A DNA stretch of 64,000 nucleotides from Bactericera cockerelli (Eukaryota > Arthropoda > Insecta > Hemiptera > Triozidae): assembly GCA_024516035.1 (NCBI GenBank), contig CM044957.1, positions 5,716,518 through 5,780,517 on the forward strand. Reading direction: 5' to 3'. The notes beneath the pieces are model-generated. The model was not told the origin of the DNA. It made no database searches and worked only from the letters and a program-made list of their open reading frames with translations. The stretch's first letter is position 1; the number at the start of each line of letters is the position of its first letter. Positions 21,701 to 28,591 of the stretch are shown piece by piece. The translations under genes were made by a program, and so were the position numbers.

Positions 21701-22998
21701 TATGAACAAACCCCTAGCAGAGTGTCCCACCTGGTAAGCGGAGGTGATATCAGAAGGGTTCGTTAACACGTTCGTTACCAAGCCAATTTTTTCAAGTTTT
21801 ACGTAGGGACCAGGCGGTAAAGTCGCTGTTGCATCCTGGGTACCAAAATTACTTTTTTTTTTGCATATTTGGCATCGTATTTGTACAAGAATCGATCCTA
21901 TATCTGTTCTAATACTAACAACCTACCTCAAAAAGGCCATATATGGATGTCCGGTCCCTCGTTAAAATTTTGATAACGGCCACATGTGTGTTTCGGTCCC
22001 AGAGAAAAACACAAAAACATCCACATATGGCCGTTCGGTAACGAACGTGTTAATAGGGTTTTTCATATGAACAAACCCCTCTAGCAGAGTGTCCCACCTG
22101 GTACGCGGAGGTGATATCAGAAGGGTTCGTTAATAGGGTTTTTTTTTATATGAACAAACCCCTAGGAGAGTGTCCCACCTGGTACGCGGAGGTGAAGCAT
22201 GAATATCAGAAGGGTTCGTTAATAGGGTTTTTTATATGAACAAACCCCTAGAAGAGTGTCCCACCTGGTACGCGGGGGTGATATCAGAAGGGTTCGTTAA
22301 TAGGGTTTTTTTATATGAACAAACCCCTAGCAGAGTGTCCCACCTGGTACGCGGGGGTGATATCAGAAGGGTTCGTTAATAGGGTTTTTTATATGAACAA
22401 ACCCCTAGCAGAGTGTCCCACCTGGTACGCGGAGGTGAAGCATGAATATCAGAAGGGTTCGTTAATAGGGTTTTTTTATATGAACAAACCCCTAGCAGAG
22501 TGTCCCACCTGGTACGCGGGGGTGATATCAGAAGGGTTCGTTAATAGGGTTTTTTATATGAACAAACCCCTAGCAGAGTGTCCCACCTGGTACGCGGAGG
22601 TGATATCAGAAGGGTTTGTTAATAGGGTTTTTTATATGAACAACACCCCTAACAGAGTGTCCCACCTGGTACGCGGAGGTGATATCAGAAGGGTTCGTTA
22701 ATAGGGTTTTTTTTATATAAACAACACCCTAGCACTAGAGTGTCCCACCTGGTACGCGGAGGTGATATCAGAAGGGTTCGTTAATAGGGTTTTTTATATG
22801 AATAAAACCCTAGCAGAGTGTCCCACCTGGTAAGCGGAGGTGATATCAGAAGGGTTCGTTAAATAGGGTTTTTTATATGAATAAAACCCTAGCAGAGTGT
22901 CCCACCTGGTAAGCGGAGGTGATATCAGAAGGGTTCGTTAATAGGGTTTTTTTTATATAAACAAACCCCTAGCAGAGTGTCCCACCTGGTAAGGGTTC

Positions 22999-23035
<37 letters not shown>

Positions 23036-25126
23036 GATGAGTGTTTCACAGCCGTTTTTATTTCGTAGCCATGAAATAGGAGCTACTGTAGACGCTTGTG
23101 GTCTGTGTTGTAGCCTGCCCATCCCGTAGTATGCCTCCCCTCTGATGGGCGAGAAGTGACACAATACTTCCCAATTAGGTGCTGGGTCAACACGAGCGCA
23201 CCGGAAGGTATCCCTTACAAACAATTGTAACCAAATTAAGAATACAAATTTTTGTCGGCGCGGGGGTTCGAACCCGGGACCTTCCGCATGGCAAGCGAGT
23301 GCTTAACCACTGAGCTAATCGCGCGCTCTAATCGTTAATAGGGTTTTTTATATGATCAACACCCTAGCACTAGAGTGTCCCACCTGGTAAGTGGAGGTGA
23401 TATCAGAAGGGTTCGTTAATAGGGTTTTTCTATATAAACAACACCCTAGCACTAGAGTGTCCCACCTGGTACGCGGAGGTGAAGCCATGCTTCTGGAAGA
23501 AGGGGACGAATATGTACCCCACGATGGGGATGACGAAGAAACAGGAGGCGCCAAACATCCAGAGCTGTGGCCCGAACAAGTACACCTCCGCCGGCTGCCC
23601 GATGAAGGTGATGGAGGAGACGAAGCTGAAAGCAATCGGAGACCAGTGTCAAAAAAAAAATACAATACTTTCCTTATTATTGGATAAGGAAAGCAAAAAA
23701 CGTATAGAAATATGAGAAAAATTTAAATCTTAGCAAAAAATATTTTTTTTCTCAAAAAACGAACACAGTAGCTCCGATTTCTAATATTTAAATTTTATCG
23801 GAAGTAATAAATACATTAGAATTACTGTGTGCACTGTGTATTGTAGGTAATAAACGAGAATATGAAGAAAAATGCAATTTATCGTATTTTTCTTCATATA
23901 TTATTAATTATTAAAAAAAGAAAAAAAATCGTCCAAGAAGGTCAGCAACTCAGCATTACAAATGAAAAAAAATCTACGAACTAGGTTTAGCGTATAAGGT
24001 TAATGCTCAAAGCATTTTCTACCACCTAACCCTCAGAGTCTTATTATTATGTGGTCACAAACTCAAATTAATGAGGAAAAATTCATGCACTGTGGGAGAG
24101 ATTCGAACCAACGGATCCCTTCGCTACCTGGATTAACAGACTAGCGCATTAACTACTTGACTACCAGTGCACTATTGTACCTATACGACTAGGTATAGTT
24201 ATCTTTATCTTGGAATAGTAAAATGAACATGTAAGTCATAGACTGTTGAAACATACGGAGGAAATAGCCTATCAACCTTGTTAATGTATGAAATGTTAAA
24301 TTACTTAAACATAAACTCATTTTCCCCCTAGATATCTAATATCTAACCGTTTCTTTAATTCTGACGGGTCATTCATAATTATACTTATGTCAAGACCATT
24401 TGTCAATTGAATAAAAAAAAAGTAGATGAAAAAATAAAACTAAGAGTAAGAGACATCTCTATAAAGGTTTGGGTGGAAGATATTGCCACAGGCAATAACC
24501 CCGCCCTGTAGGTAGGACATTAGCTTAAATCCTCTTTTTTGTTCTTGTTTCTTTGTTCAATATATTTATTTTTTCTTTATAATTTCATTGTATTTTACTG
24601 CATAATTTTATATATTTTGTATTTACCTAATAAAGCATAATAAAATCTGGTGTACCTAAACATCACACGACTTTCCTCATCCCAAAAATAAGTTGAATTC
24701 CGCCACTGGTGACTCAACGATAACAGATAGCTAAAAATAAATGCCAAATTCGTAATCAGCACTTCAAAATCATTGAAATTGATATGTCACAACTCCCATC
24801 TAGGATGCATTATAAAAAAGTTTTTTTTTTTTATTCACTCTGAATTTGTTTTTTTTTTTTTTGTTTTTTTTTGTTTTTTTTGTTTTTTTTTTTAATAAAA
24901 GTTACCTTGCCAGCATAGAGAGCGCCACAGGGATCGTCCCCAATGTGCCGTTAGCCACCAGTAGCTCCTCCGCCTCGCACTTCCCCTCCTCCCTTCTCTT
25001 CTTGATGGAGCCCCGGTGGAAGCAGCCGCACCCGTAGTAGACGCCAATGGAACAGGAGACCGCCAGCATGCCGCCAAACACAAGGTAATCCGCCAGAGAC
25101 AGGAAGTGCCGGGGTAACTCCGCCAT
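8559..25126 (-). CDS. sodium-coupled monocarboxylate transporter-like protein (SLC5 family), twelve coding exons
   Basis: Coding exons in order: 25126-24906, 23625-23466, 19655-19590, 19107-19056, 17708-17641, 17235-16940, 15714-15606, 15055-14946, 14159-13976, 11151-11065, 9353-9184, 8817-8559 (TAG). All junctions are GT-AG and the phases join to exactly 1782 bases, 593 residues, the usual SLC5 length. Family marks: SLADYLVFGGMLAVSCSIGVYYG (TM1), TIPVALSMLASFVSSITFIGQPAE, ERFSRNLQLLASIMFTVQ, YAPAMALHQVTGLN, GGMKAVVWTDSFQ, GGNQLQIQRYLTV, FPGLFLAGVFSAGL, STVSAGINSLAAITFAEF, and a last TM around residues 517-545. NVT at about 501 is a possible glycosylation site in the loop before it. This family moves small monocarboxylates or related organic anions with sodium across the plasma membrane; the substrate here cannot be told. 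The start ATG is at the first base of its exon, after a CCTCCCTCAG acceptor, so a 5' non-coding exon is expected. Tandem duplications sit at exons 1, 2, 6, 7 and 8. Confidence 0.92.
8846..9055 (+). repeat. 5S-rRNA-derived SINE in SLC5A intron 11
   Basis: The head reads AACGTTGAATGCACCGGTTT, then GATCTCCGAAGTTAAACAAC, following 5S rRNA from its 5' part through box A. The core has TTTCCCGCGAATGTAGGGTA and ACCCCGTCGTGAT, and the tail GCGACGTTAAACCCAAATTA. It lies antisense to the host gene. Confidence 0.8.
9060..9165 (-). repeat. SINE-B head fragment
   Basis: Minus strand: tRNA-like GATAGCTCAGTGGTCAAGG, with GACATGACAAGTTATCCTCC as in the other B copies. It abuts the 5S-SINE. Confidence 0.7.
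9921..10435 (+). mobile_element. fragment of a Jockey-like LINE: ORF1 end and ORF2 endonuclease start
   Basis: A frame ending at the stop at 10191-10193 reads THPPTQKSWTQVAHPNY and then ILSLILNEVQSVKHSVSELS, like the C-terminus of an ORF1 (gag-like) protein. From 10196, MTITIILLWNANG is the typical start of an APE-endonuclease ORF2. A frameshift after NANG moves the frame to RRHELELLLSQHEYDIVLVT, ETHCT. It ends near 10435. Broken, intronic, and antisense to the SLC5A gene. Confidence 0.78.
10440..10625 (+). repeat. GTCTGT/TGTATG-rich low-complexity tract
   Basis: Degenerate repeats of GTCTGTCTGTATG type, with no coding sense. Confidence 0.6.
10628..10845 (+). repeat. L3b copy with CAACAACA tail
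   Basis: GGCTGGGGGGCGTTAAGCAG to CCAAGCTGGCTACAACAACA; same family as 4617-4893, with an internal deletion. Confidence 0.8.
10847..11030 (-). repeat. L3a LINE 3' end
   Basis: Minus strand: GGTTTGGTGGAAGAGATTGC, GGCAATAACCCCGCCC, then an AT-rich 3' UTR with AATAAA. Family copies: 17912, 19345, 24462, 36085, 40744 (plus); 11224, 14195, 28285 (minus). Confidence 0.75.
11224..11302 (-). repeat. short L3a LINE 3' end
   Basis: Minus strand: GGGTTTGACGGCAGAGATTG, the paired GGCAATAATCACGCCC, then AATAAAGATTTATTATT. Confidence 0.65.
11757..11975 (-). mobile_element. short ACTAGCGGG...element
   Basis: Minus strand starts ACTAGCGGGCCGAGGCATGG and ends after a (GTCA)n run in an AT-rich terminus. The start is shared with the two 1.04-kb elements at 12330 and 48661, so it is probably a distant relative. 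Confidence 0.5.
12330..13368 (+). mobile_element. ACTAGCGGG...ATAGATTA element, copy 1, with (CA)n core
   Basis: Begins ACTAGCGGGTTACACCCGCC, then about 360 bases of CACA/CACC repeats, then tandem units of about 187 bases each starting AAAATGTCATTTA(G/T)GT (12726, 12913, 13100), then (ACAT)n, ending TATAGATATAGATTA. A nearly identical copy lies at 48661-49697. The 122-residue frame within (starting MAHQNFAINMSNES) is a by-product of the internal units. It resembles microsatellite-associated interspersed elements. Confidence 0.85.
13378..13680 (+). repeat. SINE-A, full length
   Basis: The tRNA-Gly-like head has AGCGCACGAATAGCTCAGTG, TTGCCATGCGGAAGG and GGTTCGAACTCCCGCGCC. The body has GCGCTCGTGTTGACCCAGCA and GGGATGGGCAGGCTACAACA, the tail AAATAAAAAAAGGCTGTG. 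Confidence 0.85.
13727..13935 (+). repeat. SINE-B, full length
   Basis: Head CCCGGTAGCTCAGTGGTAAA, box B GAGTTCGAAACCC, 3' half of the acceptor stem CCGGGACA; body TTACTGCTGGAATAATGGGA; ends GGCGATATTATTATTATT. Confidence 0.87.
14195..14385 (-). repeat. L3a LINE 3' end
   Basis: Minus strand: AGTGGCAGAGAATGCCTAAG, GGCATTAACTTCGCCCC, then an AT-rich 3' UTR with A runs. Confidence 0.65.
14388..14485 (+). repeat. 5S-SINE, internally deleted
   Basis: GCCATCGTTGATGGCACGTT is the 5S-like 5' end; it jumps to the SINE body GGTTTGTGAGTTTGCGAGCG and the tail GAGCGACGTTACATTC. Confidence 0.6.
14560..14960 (-). repeat. 49-56-bp tandem array copying the SLC5A exon 8 splice donor
   Basis: On the minus strand each unit reads TTGCTGGAGTGTTCAGTGCG then GGTTTGAG/GTGAGTCAT. 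Seven decoys lie below the real exon edge (14946). Some units lack about seven bases. The copy nearest 14566 has CTTAG like the real exon, while the middle copies have CTCAA. Confidence 0.93.
15115..15192 (+). repeat. tRNA-like SINE head fragment
   Basis: ACCTTGGTCTAGCCGTACCA, GGGGTTTGAATCCCGGCGGG. It resembles a SINE-E head and joins directly to the SINE-B that follows. Confidence 0.55.
15195..15412 (-). repeat. SINE-B in SLC5A intron 7
   Basis: Minus strand: TCCCGGTAGCTCAGTGGTAA head, GGTTGGGACATGACAAGTTA body, ending ATAAGGCGATATTATAATTA. It lies in the same direction as the gene. Confidence 0.85.
15721..15784 (-). repeat. two tandem units beside the exon 7 acceptor
   Basis: AGTTGCAAACCAGGGTAGAG and AGTTACAAACCAGTGTAGAG begin two units of 29-35 bases immediately upstream (minus strand) of the exon 7 acceptor AG. 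Confidence 0.6.
15785..15870 (-). repeat. SINE-F tail fragment
   Basis: GGAGTTCCACAAGAGAACAC and GACCTCTATTTAGATCAATT match the 3' end of SINE-F copies. Confidence 0.6.
15886..15960 (+). repeat. SINE-F head fragment
   Basis: GGCTCTTGTGGCATAACGGT, CTACTGCCCGTAGTACAGAG, CCGAGTTCAAG; matches the tRNA-like head of the 52597 copy. Confidence 0.6.
15975..16280 (+). repeat. R2 repeat copy, with a long G run
   Basis: GACTAACTTTTTATGACTCA, GGGGGTTGTGACGTATCAAG, and TGATTACAAATTTGACATTA match the copy at 36560-36800. A run of 18 G at 16081-16098 may form G-quadruplexes. Confidence 0.65.
16385..16725 (-). repeat. about 60-bp tandem array copying the start of SLC5A intron 6
   Basis: Six units (near 16385, 16449, 16514, 16577, 16636, 16698) carry, on the minus strand, AAGTGACACGTGTGAGGTGT then TGAATATGCCCC. 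The first 27 or so bases of intron 6 (GTAAGTGACACGTGTGGGCT...) are clearly the same sequence, separated from the array by about 190 bases. Confidence 0.85.
16742..16915 (+). repeat. A-tailed unclassified insert
   Basis: GGGTGAGCCGGCAGAATTGG starts it, CCTTCAGCATTAGAGCTCTTG...CTGAAGG forms a stem, and it ends in a run of 13 A. It separates the intron 6 array from the exon 6 donor. Confidence 0.45.
17880..18425 (-). repeat. SINE-F split by an L3a tail
   Basis: Minus strand: head AGCCTCCGTGGCGTAATGGT, GAGTTCGACTCCCGGTTGGG, core ACCCAGGCTGGGTGAGG...AGGGTAAAACC. The 3' end GTTCCACAAGAGAA (17886) is cut off from the rest by an L3a insertion at 17912-18118. Confidence 0.8.
17912..18118 (+). repeat. 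L3a LINE 3' end nested in SINE-F
   Basis: GGGTTGGGTGGAAGAGATTG, GGCAATAACCTCGACCTTTA, AT-rich 3' UTR, TAATAAAGCATT, (AAT)n tail. Confidence 0.78.
18610..18735 (+). repeat. R1 repeat fragment with hairpin
   Basis: TTCCGAGAAATTTCTAATAT and TAGAAATCGGAAGTATTTTG form a stem-loop also found at 38775-38812. Confidence 0.65.
18826..18990 (+). repeat. SINE-E copy
   Basis: GTCACCTTGGCCTTGCGGTA head, CTCTGTACTTTAGATGTCGG and AACGACAAGTGGCGGCATTA body. The 3' part of the tRNA head is damaged. Confidence 0.7.
19345..19555 (+). repeat. L3a LINE 3' end
   Basis: GGTTGGGTGGAAGAGACTGC, GGCAATAACCCCGCCCTTTG, then an AT-rich 3' UTR. Confidence 0.75.
19925..20150 (-). repeat. 5S-rRNA-derived SINE in SLC5A intron 2
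   Basis: Minus strand head: GCCAGCGTCGATGGCGCGTT, ACCGGTTCTCGTAGGATCAC, CGAAGTTAAGCAACGTCCAG. Core: CCCAGGCTGGGTGAATTTAA, GAATGGAGGGTAACACCCCC. Tail: GCGACGTTAAACCCAAAAAA. Confidence 0.87.
20336..20482 (+). repeat. SINE-C copy
   Basis: ACCTCAGTAGCTTGAACGAT, GGTTCAAGTCCCGGTTTCAG, TAGTAAAGCGAGTTTGAGTA, ending with a CACACATGTATGATAACTGG-type tail. Confidence 0.85.
20873..21030 (+). repeat. SINE-E copy
   Basis: GGTAGAGTGAGTTAGCGCGC head, ATGTTCGGGGTCCACTCATA, CTCGTGAGAAAAATGAGTAG body. Confidence 0.75.
21300..21532 (-). repeat. R4 repeat
   Basis: AACTGTTTCGAGCC, CTCATCAGCAGGTAATAGTT and ACATGTACATGAATATCAGA are found inverted at 34640-34790. Confidence 0.65.
21767..22049. mobile_element. piggyBac-like MITE in the minisatellite
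   Basis: Perfect 13-bp inverted ends CACGTTCGTTACC / GGTAACGAACGTG are flanked by TTAA at 21763-21766 and 22050-22053, the piggyBac target site. Inner inverted parts CCATATATGGATGTCCG / ACATCCACATATGG. 283 bp, non-coding. Confidence 0.9.
22998..23335 (-). repeat. SINE-A with long A tail in the minisatellite
   Basis: Minus strand: GCGCGCGATTAGCTCAGTGG, GCCATGCGGAAGGTCCCGGG, TTCGAACCCCCGCGCCGACA head; CGCTCGTGTTGACCCAGCAC body; tail GGCTGTGAAACACTCATCTT plus about 30 A. Confidence 0.88.
23664..23960 (+). repeat. R1-like repeat fragment
   Basis: AATACTTTCCTTATTATTGG ATAAGGAAAG is a small palindrome also present at 10404-10430; AGCTCCGATTTCTAATATTT and TTATCGGAAGTAATAA recall the R1 hairpin. 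Otherwise AT-rich. Confidence 0.45.
24000..24172 (-). repeat. SINE-G copy
   Basis: Minus strand: GTGCACTGGTAGTCAAGTAG, GGTTCGAATCTCTCCCACAG, TGCATGAATTTTTCCTCATT, then AATGCTTTGAGCATTAACC. Confidence 0.8.
24462..24648 (+). repeat. L3a LINE 3' end
   Basis: GGTTTGGGTGGAAGATATTG, GGCAATAACCCCGCCCTGTA, TAATAAAGCATAATAAAA. Confidence 0.78.
24650..24795 (-). repeat. R2 repeat fragment
   Basis: ACATCACACGACTTTCCTCA, TTCCGCCACTGGTGACTCAA and TTCGTAATCAGCACTTCAAA are the reverse complement of 36660-36810. Confidence 0.75.
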
Positions 25127-25230
25127 CTGAGGGAGGCGGGGGGGGGGGGAATTATTATTAAGGGTCAGGGGAAGTGCCGGGGTAACTCCACCATCTGGGA
25201 GAGGGGGGGGGGGGCATTATTATTAAGGGC
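25103..25230 (-). repeat. duplication of the SLC5A start codon and its splice acceptor
   Basis: A 60-65-base unit (GAAGTGCCGGGGTAACTCC...CATCT, G run, ATTATTATTAAGGG) occurs twice. The outer copy holds a second ATG at 25194-25192 after CCCAG. It reads MVELPRHFP then stops, so use of that acceptor would add a nine-codon upstream frame. Confidence 0.85.
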
Positions 25231-25274
25231 CAGGGGTTCAGGGCCAAATTATGAAACACAATTAAAGAAAAGAT

Positions 25275-25477
25275 AATAATAATATCGCCTTATTTATACT
25301 GCCCGATTAGGACTATTAAATCCCCCTATTCCAGCAGTAAGTCCAAGACGTATTATTATGTGGTAAAAATCCCAAATGGTGGGATAACTTTTCATGTCCC
25401 GGCTGGGTTTCGAACCCACGACCTCTGTAATCTCTGGATTCACAGAGTGCCGCCTTTACCACTGAGCTACCGGGACA
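25275..25477 (-). repeat. SINE-B copy
   Basis: Minus strand: TGTCCCGGTAGCTCAGTGGT, GGGTTCGAAACCCAGCCGGG, TTACTGCTGGAATAGGGGGA; ends GGCGATATTATTATTATCTT. Confidence 0.87.
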
Positions 25478-25621
25478 GACATAAGCCAGATACACCATCA
25501 ACTCGGAGTTTCAACCAATCACAGCGCACTATAGCCCGACTCTAACGACTCATCTTCTTCAATCCTGTTTCATAATTCATAATGCGGTCCCTAGTAGTAA
25601 CGGTAGTCGAGTGGTGTAGCT

Positions 25622-25805
25622 AAGCGCACGAGTAGCTCAGTGGTATGTTACTCGATTGCCATGCCGAAGGTCCCAAGTTCGAACCCCAGAGACGACAGAA
25701 AAAATGTACTTGAAATTTGGCACTCGTATTGAGCCAGCAGCCCAGCACCTGAGCGAAAAGTATTATCAGAGGGCGAGAAGTGACACAATACTTCCCGTTC
25801 AGGTT
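25622..25805 (+). repeat. diverged SINE-A
   Basis: AAGCGCACGAGTAGCTCAGT, TTGCCATGCCGAAGG, AAGTTCGAACCCC head; GAGCCAGCAGCCCAGCACCT body. Confidence 0.75.
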
Positions 25806-25844
25806 ACTTTCACAATACACAAGTTTAGTATGCATTCAATTTTT

Positions 25845-26135
25845 TTAAGATGAGTATTTCACAGCCTTTTTTATTTCGTAGCCATGAAACAGGACCAACT
25901 GTAGACGCTTGTGGTCTATGTTGTAGCCTGCCCATCCCGTAGTATGCCTCCCCTCTGATGGGCGAGAAGTGACACAATACTTCCCATTTAGGTGCTGGGT
26001 CAACACGAGCGCACCGTAAGGTATCTCTTACAAACAACTGTAACCAAGTTTTGAATACAATTTTTAGTCGGCGCGGGGGTTCGAACCCACATGGCAAGCG
26101 AGTGCTCAACCACTGAGCTATTCGTGCGCTCAGTG
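25845..26135 (-). repeat. SINE-A copy facing the previous one
   Basis: Minus strand: GAGCGCACGAATAGCTCAGT, GTGGGTTCGAACCCCCGCGC, GCTCGTGTTGACCCAGCACC, AAATAAAAAAGGCTGTGAAA. Confidence 0.85.
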
Positions 26136-26577
26136 GGTAGCACTGAGTTTTAAGTTAGAACAAGGAAGAAGTCTTTTTGCTTCACCACAAAGAAATCATG
26201 CTTTTAGTTATTTTTTAAACTTATCATTACGAAACCGATTAATGAACACAATAGGTAAATTTAACATCGCCAAGAATCGAACCAATTCATATGGGGATAT
26301 AATGATGCATATTAAACCATGAAGGTCAATATTATAAAGATTAAAAAATAAAATACAATGAAATTCAATTTTATATATTTTATAAATGAATATAATTTTA
26401 TCTAAGTACCTATATTATCTATGTACAATGTACATACTTATGTATTATCATGAGCAATAATCTATTACAGAAGAGAAGGGAATTGGTCACAATAAATACA
26501 TATTACATAATGTACTATCATTGTTCGTCTAAAAGTACCTACGATACCTAGGTAGTACTTGTAGTATACTTCCTATG

Positions 26578-27343
26578 CGACCTGTACCAGAGTTGTCCAA
26601 CCCCTCGTACCACCTTGGACCGCAAGGGATTAATCTAGAAATTTCGAGGGCCGCAGGGGTAAAAATAGTAAAAATATCATTTTTATTTCGGTACAGGGGG
26701 GGGGGGGGGTTGGAGGGAGATAATCATAATTATCTTCATACGGAGGAAGAGATGCAATTGTAAGTGAATATAGTGTAAACCGTTAAATCTTACCGAAAAG
26801 CACTTGCACACACGTATAAACTACCGAACATTGATGTTATATCCTCTGCCAAAGAAACCTTGGGATTGGAAAACGTTATTATTTTATCGAGTAAACGAGG
26901 AATTCTGGCCCTAATTCTTTTTGGATTTGGAATACAATGTCAGCTTGGAGATCACATAGTTCCATTTGGTATTTCGACTCTTGTTGGTCATTGACAGTAA
27001 ATAAAAATGCGAACTCCCGCATGCATTTTTTACTTACTGTAGGAATAAGAACATTAAGTGATATAAACCCCTTCCTCCGCTATCTTCTCTGACAATTGCA
27101 TTGGAATTTATTATTTTGGAAGTTGACACAAAAACATGAGTAAACAAGAAAGTACTAGTTCAGTATCGAATTGATTTCGAGGGAAATCCCTAGGATTTTA
27201 TGTACAGTAGAATGGGGGAAATCAGTTTGTGTGGTAAAATGTGGGACCTATTGTGTACGTATGTTGTCCCCTTCATGTTAATACTTGCTGGGCGGGCCGC
27301 AAAAAGGAGCTCGCGGGCCGCGGGTTGGACACTCCTGATCCAG
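26578..27343. mobile_element. hAT-like element between 18-bp direct repeats
   Basis: Ends CAGAGTTGTCCAACCC and, inverted, CAGGAGTGTCCAACCC, with GGGCCGC motifs inside each end, as in hAT MITEs. Outside lie direct repeats GTAGTATACTTCCTATGC at about 26560-26577 and 27344-27361. No transposase frame. Confidence 0.65.
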
Positions 27344-27564
27344 GTAGTATACTTCCTATGCAAAACACTTAGCTTTATTTGAGAAATTGAGATGTAAACA
27401 CAATAATTATTGTCAACTTCAACCTATCCACGACAGCATGACTAGTAGAAAATTGCAAGACTCTAAATCGCGGATTCTACCGAGTGCGACATTTTGTTTC
27501 GCAACATTATTTCTCGAATTTTCAATTGAGTTCAATTTTCAATTTAAGAGAGTTGCCTAGTGTT

Positions 27565-27735
27565 GCGAACCTCCGTGGCTCAGTGTTTAGGAGCATTGTT
27601 TGCTGACCCGGAGGTTGCGGGTTCGAATCCCTGTACTTGGATGTTCGGGGTCCACTCATACCTCGTGAGGAAAGATGAGTGGTTACTTGTTTGAATAACG
27701 ACCAGTGGCGTCATTAGCAGAGCAAAAAGAGATTA
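27565..27735 (+). repeat. chimera: SINE-D head joined to a SINE-E tail
   Basis: AACCTCCGTGGCTCAGTGTT, GCGGGTTCGAATCCCTGTAC (D head) runs directly into TGTTCGGGGTCCACTCATAC, CTCGTGAGGAAAGATGAGTG (E body). Confidence 0.75.
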
Positions 27736-27879
27736 TTGTAATAGAATTCGAAAAGTAAAGGAGGCTCTTAGTAATGCTGCGCTACCCACAAATGTTGTGA
27801 AGAAGCCTTGTGCTTCACCACAAATAAAATCATACATACAATCCACCAAGCGTCCGTATGAATAATTTTAATTAAGTTA

Positions 27880-28015
27880 TCATATTCGTGTTATTACTTT
27901 CGTGATATCACAACTACTCAAACTCGCTTTACTAAATCTACGCTGAAACCCGGACATGAACCACCGACCTCCAGGTTATAAGTCCGCCGCCTTATCGATC
28001 AAGCCAACTGAGGTC
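27880..28015 (-). repeat. SINE-C copy
   Basis: Minus strand: ACCTCAGTTGGCTTGATCGA, AGGTCGGTGGTTCATGTCCG, TAGTAAAGCGAGTTTGAGTA. Confidence 0.83.
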
Positions 28016-28284
28016 GGTGAATAATAAAATTGAATAATTTTAATTATAAAACGCATCAACTCGTAATAGCGATGTACTGGCACACGGCAAGTGTCCCGAG
28101 AACACGTGTACATACCTGATATTCATTTTTAAGGTCTTCGATGCAAATAATTTATCATGCTGGTAGTCTGGTATTGAACTCTTCTGGTAATTATATATCT
28201 CTAAAATATCTGAGAGTTCCAATCTACAGAGTTTCTCAGAATTCGATAACTCACAACTCCTATCTAGGATGAATAATAAAAGTT

Positions 28285-28475
28285 ATTATTATTATAGTAA
28301 GCTTTATTAGGTAGAACAAAAAATATAATTATATGCAGTAAAATACAATGAAATTATAAAGAATAAAAAGATTAAGCAAAGATACAAGAACAAAAAAAAA
28401 AAAAAGAGAATGAAGTTAATGTCCTACCTAAAGTGCGGGGTTATTGCATGTGGCAATCTCTGCCACCCAACCCAA
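28285..28475 (-). repeat. L3a LINE 3' end
   Basis: Minus strand: GGTTGGGTGGCAGAGATTGC, CAATAACCCCGCACTTTAGG, then an AT-rich tail with AATAAAGC. Confidence 0.75.
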
Positions 28476-28489
28476 AATTGATTTTTACA

Positions 28490-28590
28490 CTTCTCGTAGA
28501 GGAGGCAAGTTACAACACAGACCACAAGCGTCTACAGTAGCTCCTGGCAAAAAAAAGGCTGTGAAATACTCATCTTTAATAATAAAAAAA
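28490..28590 (+). repeat. SINE-A 3' fragment
   Basis: GTTACAACACAGACCACAAG, GTCTACAGTAGCTCCTG, AAAGGCTGTGAAATACTCAT. Confidence 0.7.
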
Positions 28591-28591
28591 A

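Larger units (their letters stand above)
21535..23470 (-). repeat. about 82-bp minisatellite copying the SLC5A exon 2 splice donor 16 times
   Basis: Each unit contains, on the minus strand, ACCTCCGCGTACCAG/GTGGG plus TGAACGAACCCTTCTGATAT-type spacer and a TATTAACG...AAACCC part. Sixteen decoys precede (in coordinate) the true exon edge at 23466; the nearest is at 23384. Variants TACCAG, TTACCAG and CCCCCGCGTACCAG occur. Two units keep GCTTCACCTCC, more of the exon. The array is broken by a piggyBac-like MITE and a SINE-A. Confidence 0.95.

Noticed and set aside
21535..23470. CRISPR-like array
   Set aside because: Units are contiguous tandem copies without unique spacers, in a eukaryotic intron.
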